Program-made: the position numbers and the translations under genes | In this document: positions 18,401-26,549 of the stretch, piece by piece | Numbering within the stretch: position 1 is the stretch's first letter | Layout of the letters: each line of letters starts with the position of its first letter | DNA from: Actinomycetota bacterium | Lineage (GTDB): Bacteria > Actinomycetota > Actinomycetes > Nanopelagicales > Nanopelagicaceae | DNA: 64,000 nt | Assembly: GCA_026392945.1 (NCBI GenBank) | Contig: JAPLBB010000052.1 | Coordinates: 1 to 64,000 of the forward strand | Reading direction: 5' to 3' | The notes under the pieces: model-generated | What the model saw: the letters and a program-made list of their open reading frames with translations, nothing else | The model's database searches: none | Told to the model about the DNA's origin: nothing

Positions 18401-18543
18401 GGGAGAAATCGCAATTAATTATTATTTCTCACCAAAAGCGAACGATGGAGATCGCAGATGCACTCTACGGTGTGACTATGCGAGGTGATGGCGTCAGCGA
18501 GGTTATCTCTCAGCGTATCCGTGAAGTTGACGCAGTTTCTTAA
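15436..18543 (+). CDS. smc: Chromosome segregation protein SMC, apparently without hinge domain
   Basis: SMC organises and segregates the chromosome as a two-armed ATPase. The N-terminal head has Walker A GPNGSGKSN (about residue 30); the C-terminal head has LSGGERSL and the Walker B FYVMDEVEAALDD (about 930-975). Coiled coil runs continuously between. The product is 1035 residues against roughly 1150-1200 in relatives. I cannot find the glycine-rich hinge expected near residues 500-650; only GSLGRLTAFKEITDLV sits at the midpoint, followed at once by more coiled coil. Start: ATG 15436 fits the family (MYLKSMNLKGFKSF); TTG 15424 is an in-frame alternative. ftsY follows after 6 nt. Confidence 0.93.
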   Translation: MYLKSMNLKGFKSFASSTTLNFEPGITCVVGPNGSGKSNVVDALSWVMGEQGAKSLRGGKMEDVIFAGTSGRAPLGRAEVSVTIDNADGVLPIDFSEVTITRVLFRNGSSEYLLNGETTRLLDIQELLSDSGIGREMHVIVGQGQLDAILLANPEERRAFIEEAAGVLKHRKRKEKALRKLDSMQTNLARIQDLTVELRRQLRPLGKQAEVARKASVIQSDVRDSRLRLLAEDLVRMRSEMDVEVADETVLRERKELVERELNSARTREIELDAIAASENPQLITAQENFYRLTSQREQIRGVQNLSSERARFLAEEAEEAKATGRDPKALEDEAKVLRTEESTLASQVRISQEQLTVDSNSLKAIEDQLALEENRVSASLRAIADQREGTARQEGHINGLRSRIDATMGEINRLTEAKNSAEGRLKTYRESFAIIETQISSLAASEPGLDGLFNKLKIDLKAAEGENKVLTEKLQSTEKLRAGSLGRLTAFKEITDLVQASANSDLIEKISILTSNCEAEVAKVSADCDRIRFELSTSQDSFNNVNREYELALAKLNDSDAAMTGYAEQLAVAGQNVKNSSDEADRLITALNAANEQRTFDERDLAAAIAQFESHQTPVEPDLTHLEDLRSQVSSARSKEVEARLNLRTIEERKDAVEQRAIALENQARSEREAASKSISRRENRAQAAITAQEIADTAYEALIQIELSISRAGSERERLEISRSQREGEILSLRTSSRELAIELERLTSSVHKDEIARAEQRLRIEQLETKAVEELGIDVQTLIAEYGPENDVPTFYENEQGEFVPGDLIPYRRDQQEKRLAQAERSLALLGKINPLALEEYSSLEERLRYLAEQLEDLKKTKKDLLDIIKEVDDRVQQIFTQAYEDTAREFEIVFARLFPGGDGKLILTNPSDMLTSGVDVEARPPGKRVKRLSLLSGGERSLVAVALLIAIFKARPSPFYVMDEVEAALDDTNLGRLLGVFEELREKSQLIIISHQKRTMEIADALYGVTMRGDGVSEVISQRIREVDAVS

Positions 18544-18549
18544 AAAGTA

Positions 18550-19386
18550 ATGAGCTTATTTAAACGTTTAGTTACAGCTCTTCGTTCTGGATCAGTATCA
18601 GCTGATGAATGGAATCAAATTCGAGCGAATCTAATCACTTCAGATCTAGGAGTGAAGTTAGTTGATGAGGTAATTGAAAAGGCTAAATCTGCCAAACCTG
18701 ATGATGCAAAGGCTGCTATTACCCAGATAGCAAGTAGTTGGTTAAGTAGTAAAAGTCGCAATATCTCAAAAAAATCTGATCGAGTTAATACAGTTTTAGT
18801 CGTTGGTATAAATGGAACTGGAAAGACAACCTCTGTTGCAAAGTTAGCTAATAACTTAAAAGATGATGGGGAAACAGTTTTACTAGCTGCTGCAGATACC
18901 TTTAGAGCTGCTGCAACAGATCAATTACAGACTTGGGCTACTCGGATAGGTATTCAGGTGGTAACTGGTGAGATAAATAGTGATCCAGCCTCTGTCGCAT
19001 TCTCAGCTATCAGTAAAGCTACTGAATCTAATATTAATTATTTGCTTGTTGATACGGCGGGAAGGTTACATACTAAGAAAAATTTAATGGATGAATTAGG
19101 CAAAGTTATTAGAGTAATTGAGAAACATTCACCAGTTGATGAGATCCTTTTAATTATTGATGCTACTACCGGTCAGAATGGTATTAACCAGGCTTTAACA
19201 TTTATCGAAGCAGTAAACATAACTGGTTTAATAGTTACTAAGTTAGATGGTTCTGCAAAGGGTGGGATCGCTCTGGCAATTGAGAAGTTAACTTCTGTAC
19301 CTATCAAATTTATTGGCACCGGGGAGGCCCTCTCAGATTTAGCCCCGTTCGACCCAGCCCCATATATTGCTAGCCTTTTTGAATAA
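18550..19386 (+). CDS. ftsY: Signal recognition particle receptor FtsY (short form)
   Basis: FtsY is the membrane-associated SRP receptor GTPase that docks ribosomes translating membrane proteins. The 278-residue product holds only the NG domain: an N-terminal helical bundle (1-80), then P-loop GINGTGKTTS, DTFRAAATDQL, the DTAGRLHTKKNLMDEL loop, TKLDGSAKGG and the closing GTGEALSDLAPFDP motif. The acidic A domain that extends the N-terminus in many actinobacteria is missing, leaving a minimal receptor. Its GTPase partner ffh lies about 1.8 kb downstream. Confidence 0.95.
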   Translation: MSLFKRLVTALRSGSVSADEWNQIRANLITSDLGVKLVDEVIEKAKSAKPDDAKAAITQIASSWLSSKSRNISKKSDRVNTVLVVGINGTGKTTSVAKLANNLKDDGETVLLAAADTFRAAATDQLQTWATRIGIQVVTGEINSDPASVAFSAISKATESNINYLLVDTAGRLHTKKNLMDELGKVIRVIEKHSPVDEILLIIDATTGQNGINQALTFIEAVNITGLIVTKLDGSAKGGIALAIEKLTSVPIKFIGTGEALSDLAPFDPAPYIASLFE

Positions 19387-19543
19387 GTAACATACATTTA
19401 ACATTTAAGACCAAACCGTCACTCATCTGAAACCTAATTAAGCACCTGATTTAACCCAGCCTGGCCATAGTTACACCATCTCAAAGGCGAGGTTTCTTTC
19501 AATTCAATTATTAGTACTTTAATAATTTAGCAATGGAGATTAA

Positions 19544-20842
19544 ATGGCCGATATAGTGCTTAATACCGGGGACACTGCTTGGGTTTTAGCAAGTACCGCG
19601 TTAGTTCTTTTAATGACACCAGGTCTTGCTCTCTTCTATGGCGGCATGGTCAGAGCAAAGAGTGTTCTAAATATGATGTTAATGTCGATGGTGACAATTG
19701 GGATTGTAAGTGTGCTTTGGGTTATTTATGGTTTCAAATTAGCTTTTGGCTATGAAGCAAACTCAAAATGGTATGGCGAGATATCACTATCAGGTTTAGG
19801 TAGTGCAGTGAATGAACTAACAAATAATGGTGGGGTATATCCAATCCCATTGCTTGCATTTGCAGCCTTCCAATTAATGTTTGCAATAATTACTCCAGCC
19901 CTTATTTCAGGTGCTATTGCTGATCGAACTAAGTTCACTGCATGGGCAATTTTTGTAACCATCTGGGTAACCATTGTTTATTTCCCAGTCGCACACTGGG
20001 TATTTGCCTTTGGAAATAAAGTTGGCGATACCGTAACTGGTGCTGGATTTTTAGCAGCAAGAGGTGTGGAAGATTTTGCTGGCGGAACTGCTGTCCATAT
20101 CAACGCAGGTGCTGCGGGATTGGCATTAGCAATCGTTTTGGGTAAAAGAGTTGGTTGGCGTAGAGAGTCGATGCGACCACATTCAATGCCACTAGTTTTA
20201 ATTGGTGCAGGCCTACTATGGTTTGGTTGGTTTGGTTTTAATGCCGGATCAGCTCTTGGTGCAAATGGAGTAGCAGCACTTGCATTGCTGAATACCCAAG
20301 TTGCTACTGCAGCAGCAGCACTCGGCTGGTTATTAGTTGAAAAAATTCGTGACGGACATCCAACATCGCTGGGTGTTGCTTCTGGTGCTGTAGCGGGGTT
20401 AGTTGCAATTACACCAGCATGTGCATTTGTTGCGCCGTGGGCAGCGGTAGTAATTGGATTGTTTGCTGGCATATTCTGCGCATTAGCTGTTGGACTTAAG
20501 TACCTATTTAACATTGATGATTCTTTAGATGTTGTAGGAGTTCACTTAGTAGGCGGCATATGGGGCTGCCTATCAATCGGATTCTTTGGCAGCAAAGCTA
20601 TAAATAATCTCGGTCTTGATGGCATCTTTTATGGAGGAGGAACTACCTTGCTTGGTAAACAGGCGTTTGGTGCTTTCTTCGTGCTTGCTTACTCATTCAT
20701 TGTCACATTGATAATCGGATTTATCATTGATAAGACAATTGGCTTTAGAGTTAAGCCAGAGGCAGAGGTTGCAGGCATTGATTACGATCAACATGCTGAG
20801 ACTGGTTACGAATTAACATCTAGCTCAAGAGGAGGGTTTTAA
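19544..20842 (+). CDS. amt: Ammonium transporter
   Basis: Amt conducts ammonium across the cytoplasmic membrane. The 432-residue protein has about 11 membrane helices. Signatures include MTPGLALFYGGMVRAKSVLN at the start, DFAGGTAVHINAG with the first pore histidine, and GVHLVGGIWG with the second. An ATG with GGAG upstream starts it. glnB follows 3 nt after the stop, the usual Amt-PII pair in which PII plugs the channel when nitrogen is plentiful. Confidence 0.96.
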   Translation: MADIVLNTGDTAWVLASTALVLLMTPGLALFYGGMVRAKSVLNMMLMSMVTIGIVSVLWVIYGFKLAFGYEANSKWYGEISLSGLGSAVNELTNNGGVYPIPLLAFAAFQLMFAIITPALISGAIADRTKFTAWAIFVTIWVTIVYFPVAHWVFAFGNKVGDTVTGAGFLAARGVEDFAGGTAVHINAGAAGLALAIVLGKRVGWRRESMRPHSMPLVLIGAGLLWFGWFGFNAGSALGANGVAALALLNTQVATAAAALGWLLVEKIRDGHPTSLGVASGAVAGLVAITPACAFVAPWAAVVIGLFAGIFCALAVGLKYLFNIDDSLDVVGVHLVGGIWGCLSIGFFGSKAINNLGLDGIFYGGGTTLLGKQAFGAFFVLAYSFIVTLIIGFIIDKTIGFRVKPEAEVAGIDYDQHAETGYELTSSSRGGF

Positions 20843-21184
<342 letters not shown>

Positions 21185-21204
21185 ATAAAATGTAAGATGC
21201 CACC

Positions 21205-22635
21205 ATGTTTGAAGCGTTAGGCCAGAGACTTGGTTCCATATTCTCTGGCCTGCGCGGTAAAGTTTCAGATTCAGATCTAATTGAATTCACCGCCCAGATC
21301 AAAACTGCGTTACTTGAGTCAGATGTTGCACTTGAGGTTGCCGAAGGGTTTTCAAATAAAGTACTAGAAAATTGCAAATCAAAATCTGATGAAATAAATA
21401 AGAGTACAAATCCAGCATCTAGAATATTTGAAATTGTTAACACTGAGCTAACTCAAGTTTTAGGTGGCTCAGCACGTCGACTCCAGTTTGCTAAAACACC
21501 CCCGACAGTTATTTTACTTACCGGCCTACAAGGTGCCGGTAAAACCTCTTTAGCCGGCAAACTTGCTTACTATTTAAAGTCACAAGGAAATACACCACTA
21601 CTTGTCGCTTCGGATCTGCAAAGACCTAATGCGGTAACTCAACTTCAAGTTGTAGGCGATTCAATAAAGGTTCCAGTATTTGCACCAGAGCCTGGCAATG
21701 GCATCGGAGATCCAATTGATGTTGCTAAAGCCGGAGTTAAGTTTGCCAAGGACAAACTACATAACTTTGTAATTGTTGATACCGCTGGCCGCACCGGTGT
21801 TGATCAAGCACTTATGCAGCAGGTAATAGATATAAGAGATTCAATAAAGCCTGATGAAACATTCTTTGTTGTCGATGCAATGATCGGCCAGGATGCAGTT
21901 AGGACAGCAAAAGCATTTTTAGATGGCGTTGGTTTTGATGCTGTGATATTAACAAAATTAGATGGTGATGCAAGAGGTGGAGCAGCATTATCAATTGTGG
22001 AATTAACTGGTAAACCAATTATTTTTGCAGCCACCGGTGAAAAAGTTACTGATTTTGATCTTTTCTATCCAGACCGCATGGCTTCGCGAATTCTTGGGAT
22101 GGGAGATGTGGCATCTCTATCAGAACAGGCAAAGCGGGCAATGCCAGAAGAAACCTCTAAGAAATTAGAGGATAAATTTTTAAAAGGTGAAGATTTTACA
22201 TTTGAAGATTTTCTATCTCAGCTTGAGGCGATGAAAAATATGGGCAGTATGAGCAAGCTAATGGGCTTATTGCCCGGAGCTGCTGGAATGAAGAAGCAGA
22301 TTGAAAACTTTGATGAATCAGAGTTGGTAAGAACTCGGGCGATTATTGAATCTATGACCCCAACTGAAAGAAATAATCCGAAAGTTCTAAATGGCTCAAG
22401 GCGAGCTCGGATTGCAAGAGGCAGTGGCAGAGCAATATCTGAGATTAATTCACTAGTAGAACGATTTTCACAAGCTCAAAAGGTAATGAAGCAAATGCGA
22501 GGCGGAGCAAATATTCCGGGCATGGGTGCGTTAGCAGGGATGAGTAATTTGCCTAAGCCACAACAAATAAATTTACCCAAGAAAAAGTCACGGTCAGGTA
22601 ACCCCGCAAAGCGGGCAATTGAGGAGGGAATCTAG
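21205..22635 (+). CDS. ffh: Signal recognition particle protein Ffh
   Basis: Ffh binds signal sequences and 4.5S RNA and targets ribosomes to FtsY. The 476-residue protein has the N-terminal helical bundle, then the GTPase with GLQGAGKTSL, DLQRPNAVTQLQ, DTAGRTGVDQALM and TKLDGDARGGAAL. The methionine-rich M domain (about 300-440) has GSRRARIARGSGR for RNA binding. It ends in a basic tail. The ATG at 21205 lies 21 nt after glnB. Confidence 0.96.
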   Translation: MFEALGQRLGSIFSGLRGKVSDSDLIEFTAQIKTALLESDVALEVAEGFSNKVLENCKSKSDEINKSTNPASRIFEIVNTELTQVLGGSARRLQFAKTPPTVILLTGLQGAGKTSLAGKLAYYLKSQGNTPLLVASDLQRPNAVTQLQVVGDSIKVPVFAPEPGNGIGDPIDVAKAGVKFAKDKLHNFVIVDTAGRTGVDQALMQQVIDIRDSIKPDETFFVVDAMIGQDAVRTAKAFLDGVGFDAVILTKLDGDARGGAALSIVELTGKPIIFAATGEKVTDFDLFYPDRMASRILGMGDVASLSEQAKRAMPEETSKKLEDKFLKGEDFTFEDFLSQLEAMKNMGSMSKLMGLLPGAAGMKKQIENFDESELVRTRAIIESMTPTERNNPKVLNGSRRARIARGSGRAISEINSLVERFSQAQKVMKQMRGGANIPGMGALAGMSNLPKPQQINLPKKKSRSGNPAKRAIEEGI

Positions 22636-22734
22636 GCCAATTTGGGTTTGAAGCCCACTGCTGGCAAGATTAGGGACCTGCGAATGGGACCCTCTAACCC
22701 ATAGCAATATTTATCCGCAAGGTTAGCTCTGGAT

Positions 22735-22755
22735 GTAAACGCCCCCGCTGTTTAC
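22735..22755 (+). other. Hairpin in the rpsP leader
   Basis: GTAAAC at 22735-22740 and GTTTAC at 22750-22755 form a 6-bp stem around a C-rich 9-nt loop, about 40 nt upstream of the rpsP start. A second imperfect G/C-rich repeat lies at about 22670-22697. They could mark a structured ribosomal-protein leader; no known family is recognised. Confidence 0.25.
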
Positions 22756-22792
22756 GAAAGATTAAGCCGATTATTTTTCTATAGGGAGTTTT

Positions 22793-23368
22793 GTGTCAGT
22801 AAAGATTAAGTTAATGCGTCTAGGCAAGATCCGCACACCACATTATCGAATTGTGATTGCAGATTCTCGTTCTGCTCGTAACTCAAAGGCGATTGAAGAG
22901 ATTGGTCGTTACTCACCAGCGTCTGAGCCATCATTAATAGAGGTTAATTCAGATCGCGTGCAGTACTGGCTTGGCGTTGGTGCGCAACCAACTGAAGCAG
23001 TTACCGCACTTCTTAAAATCACCGGCGATTACCAAAAAGCAAATGGTCTGCCAGGCAGTGAGGGAACATTAAAGCCACAACCAATTCGTGTTGATAAGCG
23101 AGTTGCATATGAGGCAGCAGTTAAAGAGGCAATGAATGAGCCAGCAGATGGCGCAACAACTTTAAAGAAGAAAGCTGCTGAGCGTTTAGCTGCAAAGGCC
23201 GCTCCTGTTGTCGAAGAGACTCCAGTTGCTGAAGCTGCACCAGTTGCCGAAGAGACTCCAGTTGCTGAAGCTGCACCAGTTGCTGAAGCTGCACCAGTTG
23301 CTGAAGCTGCACCAGTTGCCGAAGAGGTAGCGGTAGAGGCTGCAGTAGAAGAAACCCCACAAGCTTAA
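22793..23368 (+). CDS. rpsP: 30S ribosomal protein S16 with repetitive acidic tail
   Basis: Residues 1 to about 85 are a normal S16 ([51 protein letters not shown]). A basic linker follows, and then residues from about 138 are a tandem repeat of PVAEAA and PVAEET, giving 191 residues in all against about 80-160 for relatives. Actinobacterial S16 often has an Ala/Glu tail, but this one is a clean minisatellite. It starts with GTG after AGGGAG. lepB follows after 13 nt; the genes usual between them (khpA, rimM, trmD, rplS) are absent. Confidence 0.95.
   Translation: MSVKIKLMRLGKIRTPHYRIVIADSRSARNSKAIEEIGRYSPASEPSLIEVNSDRVQYWLGVGAQPTEAVTALLKITGDYQKANGLPGSEGTLKPQPIRVDKRVAYEAAVKEAMNEPADGATTLKKKAAERLAAKAAPVVEETPVAEAAPVAEETPVAEAAPVAEAAPVAEAAPVAEEVAVEAAVEETPQA
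23204..23329 (+). repeat. 18-bp coding minisatellite in rpsP
   Basis: Seven tandem 18-bp units fill this interval, of the types CCAGTTGCTGAAGCTGCA (PVAEAA) and CCAGTTGCCGAAGAGACT (PVAEET). Four are of the AA type and identical. Being a multiple of three, the unit can expand or contract without breaking the S16 frame. Confidence 0.95.
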
Positions 23369-23381
23369 GTAGTTAATACTC

Positions 23382-24059
23382 ATGCTTAAGAAGGGTTCTT
23401 TCCTTCGAGAATTACCAGTAATTATTGTTGCTGCACTTGTTGTTTCAATAATAGTTAAGACCTTTTTGGTTCATTTTTTCTATATTCCCTCTGGGTCAAT
23501 GGAAAACACATTGCAGGTAGGAGATCGAATTGCCGTAAATAAATTGGGAGCTTTATTTACTGATATCAAAAGAGGTGAAGTAGTAGTTTTTGGTGATCCA
23601 GATAATTGGTTAGGAAATTCTGCGCAATCAGAGGATTCTGGAATTGGCACAGTGGTTAAGAGCGGACTGATCACAGTCGGAGTATTGCCAGATCCAGCTA
23701 AGCAGTATCTGATTAAGCGAGTTATTGGAGTTGGCGGGGATAATGTTGCTTGTTGTGACAAGGCCGGAAAACTACAAGTTAATGGAGTTTCAATAACTGA
23801 GCCGTACATATTTGCTGGCGATAAACCAAGTGATATGCAATTCAACGTTGAGATCCCTAATGGATTTATTTGGGTGATGGGGGATCATCGAGGGGCAAGT
23901 GCTGATTCAAGATTTCATCCAGACAGTGCTAATAATGGGATGGTTCCGCTTAGTAAAGTTGTTGGCAGAGCGATGTTTGTCGTCTGGCCACTGGCAGATG
24001 CTGGTTTAATTCCTAAAGGTGATGATTTAAAGAAGATTCCAGTAAAAAAACTGCCTTAG
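23382..24059 (+). CDS. lepB: Signal peptidase I
   Basis: LepB removes signal peptides from exported proteins. The 225-residue protein has one N-terminal membrane helix (about residues 10-32), then the catalytic Ser in YIPSGSMENTL (about residue 39). The catalytic Lys is in LIKRVIGVGGD, and MGDHRGASADSR is near the end. The gene follows rpsP by 13 nt and precedes rnhB by 4 nt, so the three are one transcript. Confidence 0.95.
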   Translation: MLKKGSFLRELPVIIVAALVVSIIVKTFLVHFFYIPSGSMENTLQVGDRIAVNKLGALFTDIKRGEVVVFGDPDNWLGNSAQSEDSGIGTVVKSGLITVGVLPDPAKQYLIKRVIGVGGDNVACCDKAGKLQVNGVSITEPYIFAGDKPSDMQFNVEIPNGFIWVMGDHRGASADSRFHPDSANNGMVPLSKVVGRAMFVVWPLADAGLIPKGDDLKKIPVKKLP

Positions 24060-24063
24060 TTTA

Positions 24064-24660
24064 ATGATTGAACAGACTCTGCTTAAAGCAGGAATTAAAA
24101 ATATCGCAGGCGTTGATGAAGCAGGTCGTGGTCCATGTGCTGGGCCTTTGGTAATTGCTTCAGTTATATTAAAAGACCCACTTTCAAAGTCGCTAATTGA
24201 TGTTAAGGATTCTAAAGAATTAACTGAATCAAAGCGAGAAGAGTTATTTGATGTAGTCATAAATAATGCACTTTCCTACTCAATAATTGAAGTATCGGTA
24301 GAAGAGATTGATTCACTCGGCTTACATAAATGTAATATTGAAGGAATGCGCCGGGCTATAAATGCTCTAGAAGTTACTCCAGATTATGTTTTAACTGATG
24401 GATATCCAATACCTGGTTTAACTACACCAAATTTGGCAGTCAGGAAAGGTGATCAAGTTGCAATTTCGATTAGCGCTGCCTCAATCTTGGCTAAGGTTTA
24501 TCGAGACCGAATCATGATTGAGCTAGGTAAAAAGTTTCCGCAATATGGTCTAGCAAGTCACAAAGGGTATATAACTGCGTTACACACTGCTGCAATAAAG
24601 GAGTTTGGTGTGCTTCCGATTCACCGTAAATCCTTTGCTAATATTGCAGCTCTTCTTTAG
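24064..24660 (+). CDS. rnhB: Ribonuclease HII
   Basis: RnhB removes ribonucleotides embedded in DNA and RNA from hybrids. The 198-residue protein has the N-terminal GVDEAGRGPCAGPLV motif carrying the first acidic residues, then VKDSKELTESKRE, and the RKGDQVAISISAASILAKVYRD block. It ends HRKSFANIAALL, a usual end. It lies 4 nt after lepB. The yraN and comM genes often found next are missing; dprA follows. Confidence 0.95.
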   Translation: MIEQTLLKAGIKNIAGVDEAGRGPCAGPLVIASVILKDPLSKSLIDVKDSKELTESKREELFDVVINNALSYSIIEVSVEEIDSLGLHKCNIEGMRRAINALEVTPDYVLTDGYPIPGLTTPNLAVRKGDQVAISISAASILAKVYRDRIMIELGKKFPQYGLASHKGYITALHTAAIKEFGVLPIHRKSFANIAALL

Positions 24661-24712
24661 ATATTGGTAATTCACAATTTAGAATAATTTACATTTAATC
24701 ATCTGGAATGGA

Positions 24713-24718
24713 TAAATT
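24713..24718 (+). promoter_or_regulatory. -10 element of leaderless dprA promoter
   Basis: TAAATT ends 6 nt before the GTG start of dprA at 24725. No ribosome-binding site is visible. Confidence 0.5.
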
Positions 24719-24724
24719 CCACAT

Positions 24725-25606
24725 GTGTTAACTGAGTCGGAAGCAAGATTGATCCTCTTCTCATCTATTGAACCAGCCGACAACTTCTGGAGCGGTGAGA
24801 TATCTGATAGAGGTGCGCTTGTAGTACTTGAACGACTTATCAATGGTAATCACTACCTAAAGCGGCCAGAGTTTTTAGATCTTCGTAAAAGAGTTTCAAT
24901 CTCAGATTTACCTAATCTTAAGAAAGAAATAATCGATTCGGGGTGTATCTGGTTAACACCAGAGGATGAAGATTGGCCATCTGGAGTCAATGATCTTTTA
25001 TCTCCACCAATTGGATTAGTAATAAAAGGGTATCGACAAGCGTTAAAAGATCTGGATAAATCAATCTCCATAGTCGGAAGTAGAAAACCTACTAGCTATG
25101 GTATTCAGATTGCTAAGTCCTTAGCCATTCAGGCAGTGAAGCAGGATTTAGTCGTAGTAAGTGGTGGGGCGTATGGAATAGACACTGCATCCCATGTTGG
25201 ATCACTGGCTGGGAATGGTAAAACCATTTGTGTATTAGCCGGGGGATTGAACCATTTATACCCGCTTGATAATAAAAGATTATTTAATCAAATCAGCAAA
25301 TCTGGGCTCTTAATTTCTGAGGTGATGCCAAATGTTTCTTCTAAGCCTTATCGCTTTCTGATTAGGAACCGCCTTATCGCTGCATTATCAAAAGCAACTG
25401 TTGTAGTTGAGGCTGAGTTTATTAGTGGATCGATTAGAACAGCTCGGGATGCGGCAGAGATTTTTCGGCCAGTATTTGCAATACCTGGTGAAGTTACATC
25501 TGCTCTTAGCGAGGGCTGTCATCGCTTAATTGCCGAGCGAATTGCAGATATAGCAACCAGCCTAGATGAGATATTGGAGATCATTAAGCCGCTGCAATTG
25601 AGGTAA
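24725..25606 (+). CDS. dprA: DNA-processing protein DprA
   Basis: DprA binds incoming single-stranded DNA and loads RecA during natural transformation. The 293-residue protein has the Rossmann-like core: SIVGSRKPTSYG, SGGAYGIDTASHVG, LAGGLNHLYP, SEVMPNV and RNRLIAALSKATVVVEA. It is shorter than many DprA proteins and lacks a clear C-terminal winged-helix domain. The GTG at 24725 is probably leaderless. comM and yraN, frequent neighbours, are not next to it. Confidence 0.92.
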   Translation: MLTESEARLILFSSIEPADNFWSGEISDRGALVVLERLINGNHYLKRPEFLDLRKRVSISDLPNLKKEIIDSGCIWLTPEDEDWPSGVNDLLSPPIGLVIKGYRQALKDLDKSISIVGSRKPTSYGIQIAKSLAIQAVKQDLVVVSGGAYGIDTASHVGSLAGNGKTICVLAGGLNHLYPLDNKRLFNQISKSGLLISEVMPNVSSKPYRFLIRNRLIAALSKATVVVEAEFISGSIRTARDAAEIFRPVFAIPGEVTSALSEGCHRLIAERIADIATSLDEILEIIKPLQLR

Positions 25607-25631
25607 TCAAAAAGGTGAGAGAATAACGCCA

Positions 25632-26549
25632 ATGAGTGATTTCAAAGCAGGCTTTGTCGCGATTGTTGGTCGTCCTAATACTGGTAAATCTACCTTGGTT
25701 AATGCCTTAGTTGGCACAAAAATAGTCATTACCTCACATCACCCAAATACAACCAGAAATCCCATACGTGGAATTATTAATAAAGAGAAATTTCAAATGA
25801 TTGTTGTTGATACACCTGGAATGCATAAGCCAAAGAATGCCTTAGGAAATAGATTAAATTCTATGGTGAGTGAGAATATTGATTCAACTGATGCGGTTGT
25901 GATTTGCATGCCGGCAAATGAGGAAATTGGGGCCGGAGATGAGTACATTGCAAAGCAAGTAAAGGGGCAAATGCCAATATTTTTAGTGGTTACTAAAGTT
26001 GATACAGTTTCAAAATCTGAACTTGCCGCTAAGTTAGTTAAGGTAAGTGAATTTACCGAGCGGATAAATCTTACTAGAGCTGAAATTGTGCCGATCTCAG
26101 CCAAAAATTTAGATCAAACAGATTTACTTCTAGATTTACTCTCAAAAAAATTACCAGACTCACCTGCGCTTTATCCAACTGACATCACTACTGATCAGGC
26201 TGAAGAGTTGATGTTTGCAGATTTGATTAGAGAAGCAGCAATTGAGGAGCTTTATGAGGAATTACCTCACTCAGTGATGGTTACTATTGATGAAATGTCA
26301 GAGCGAGAGGGTGGGAAGATATTTGATATTAATGCAACATTACATGTTGAGCGGGATAGTCAAAAAGGAATTATTATCGGACCTCAGGGCAGTAAGTTAA
26401 AAGCGATCGGCACCCTTGCCCGCAAATCAATTGAAAACCTGGTTGGCATACAAGTCTTTTTACAAATTCACGTTAAAGTTTCTAAAGAGTGGCAAAAAGA
26501 TCCAAAGCTTCTAGCAAGACTTGGTTTTACCGACTCACTTTCCGACTAG
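25632..26549 (+). CDS. era: GTPase Era
   Basis: Era binds the 3' end of 16S rRNA and assists small-subunit assembly. The 305-residue protein has G1 GRPNTGKST, G3 DTPGMHKP, G4 TKVD and a G5 SAK, then a C-terminal KH domain (about residues 215-300) with IIGPQGSKLKAIG. The 3' end overlaps the convergent EamA-type transporter gene by 23 nt. An AAAGGTGAGA site lies upstream of the ATG. Confidence 0.95.
   Translation: MSDFKAGFVAIVGRPNTGKSTLVNALVGTKIVITSHHPNTTRNPIRGIINKEKFQMIVVDTPGMHKPKNALGNRLNSMVSENIDSTDAVVICMPANEEIGAGDEYIAKQVKGQMPIFLVVTKVDTVSKSELAAKLVKVSEFTERINLTRAEIVPISAKNLDQTDLLLDLLSKKLPDSPALYPTDITTDQAEELMFADLIREAAIEELYEELPHSVMVTIDEMSEREGGKIFDINATLHVERDSQKGIIIGPQGSKLKAIGTLARKSIENLVGIQVFLQIHVKVSKEWQKDPKLLARLGFTDSLSD

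Noticed and set aside
19387-19543. GlnR-type box upstream of amt (GTAAC-N6-TTAAC at 19387-19402)
   Set aside because: It begins one base after the ftsY stop, about 140 nt from amt, and matches the consensus poorly in the second half. Too weak to call.
19978-20514. Minus-strand open frame (178 codons) inside amt
   Set aside because: It is low-complexity Ala/Pro/Asn-rich, the usual shadow of a membrane-protein gene, and amt is unmistakable.
22636-22734. Small RNA (4.5S SRP RNA) or terminator after ffh
   Set aside because: The G/C-rich imperfect repeats do not form a conserved SRP tetraloop region and no T-run follows.
23121-23383. Two repetitive minus-strand frames (Leu/Gln-rich and Ser/Trp-rich)
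   Set aside because: They are reverse readings of the S16 minisatellite.
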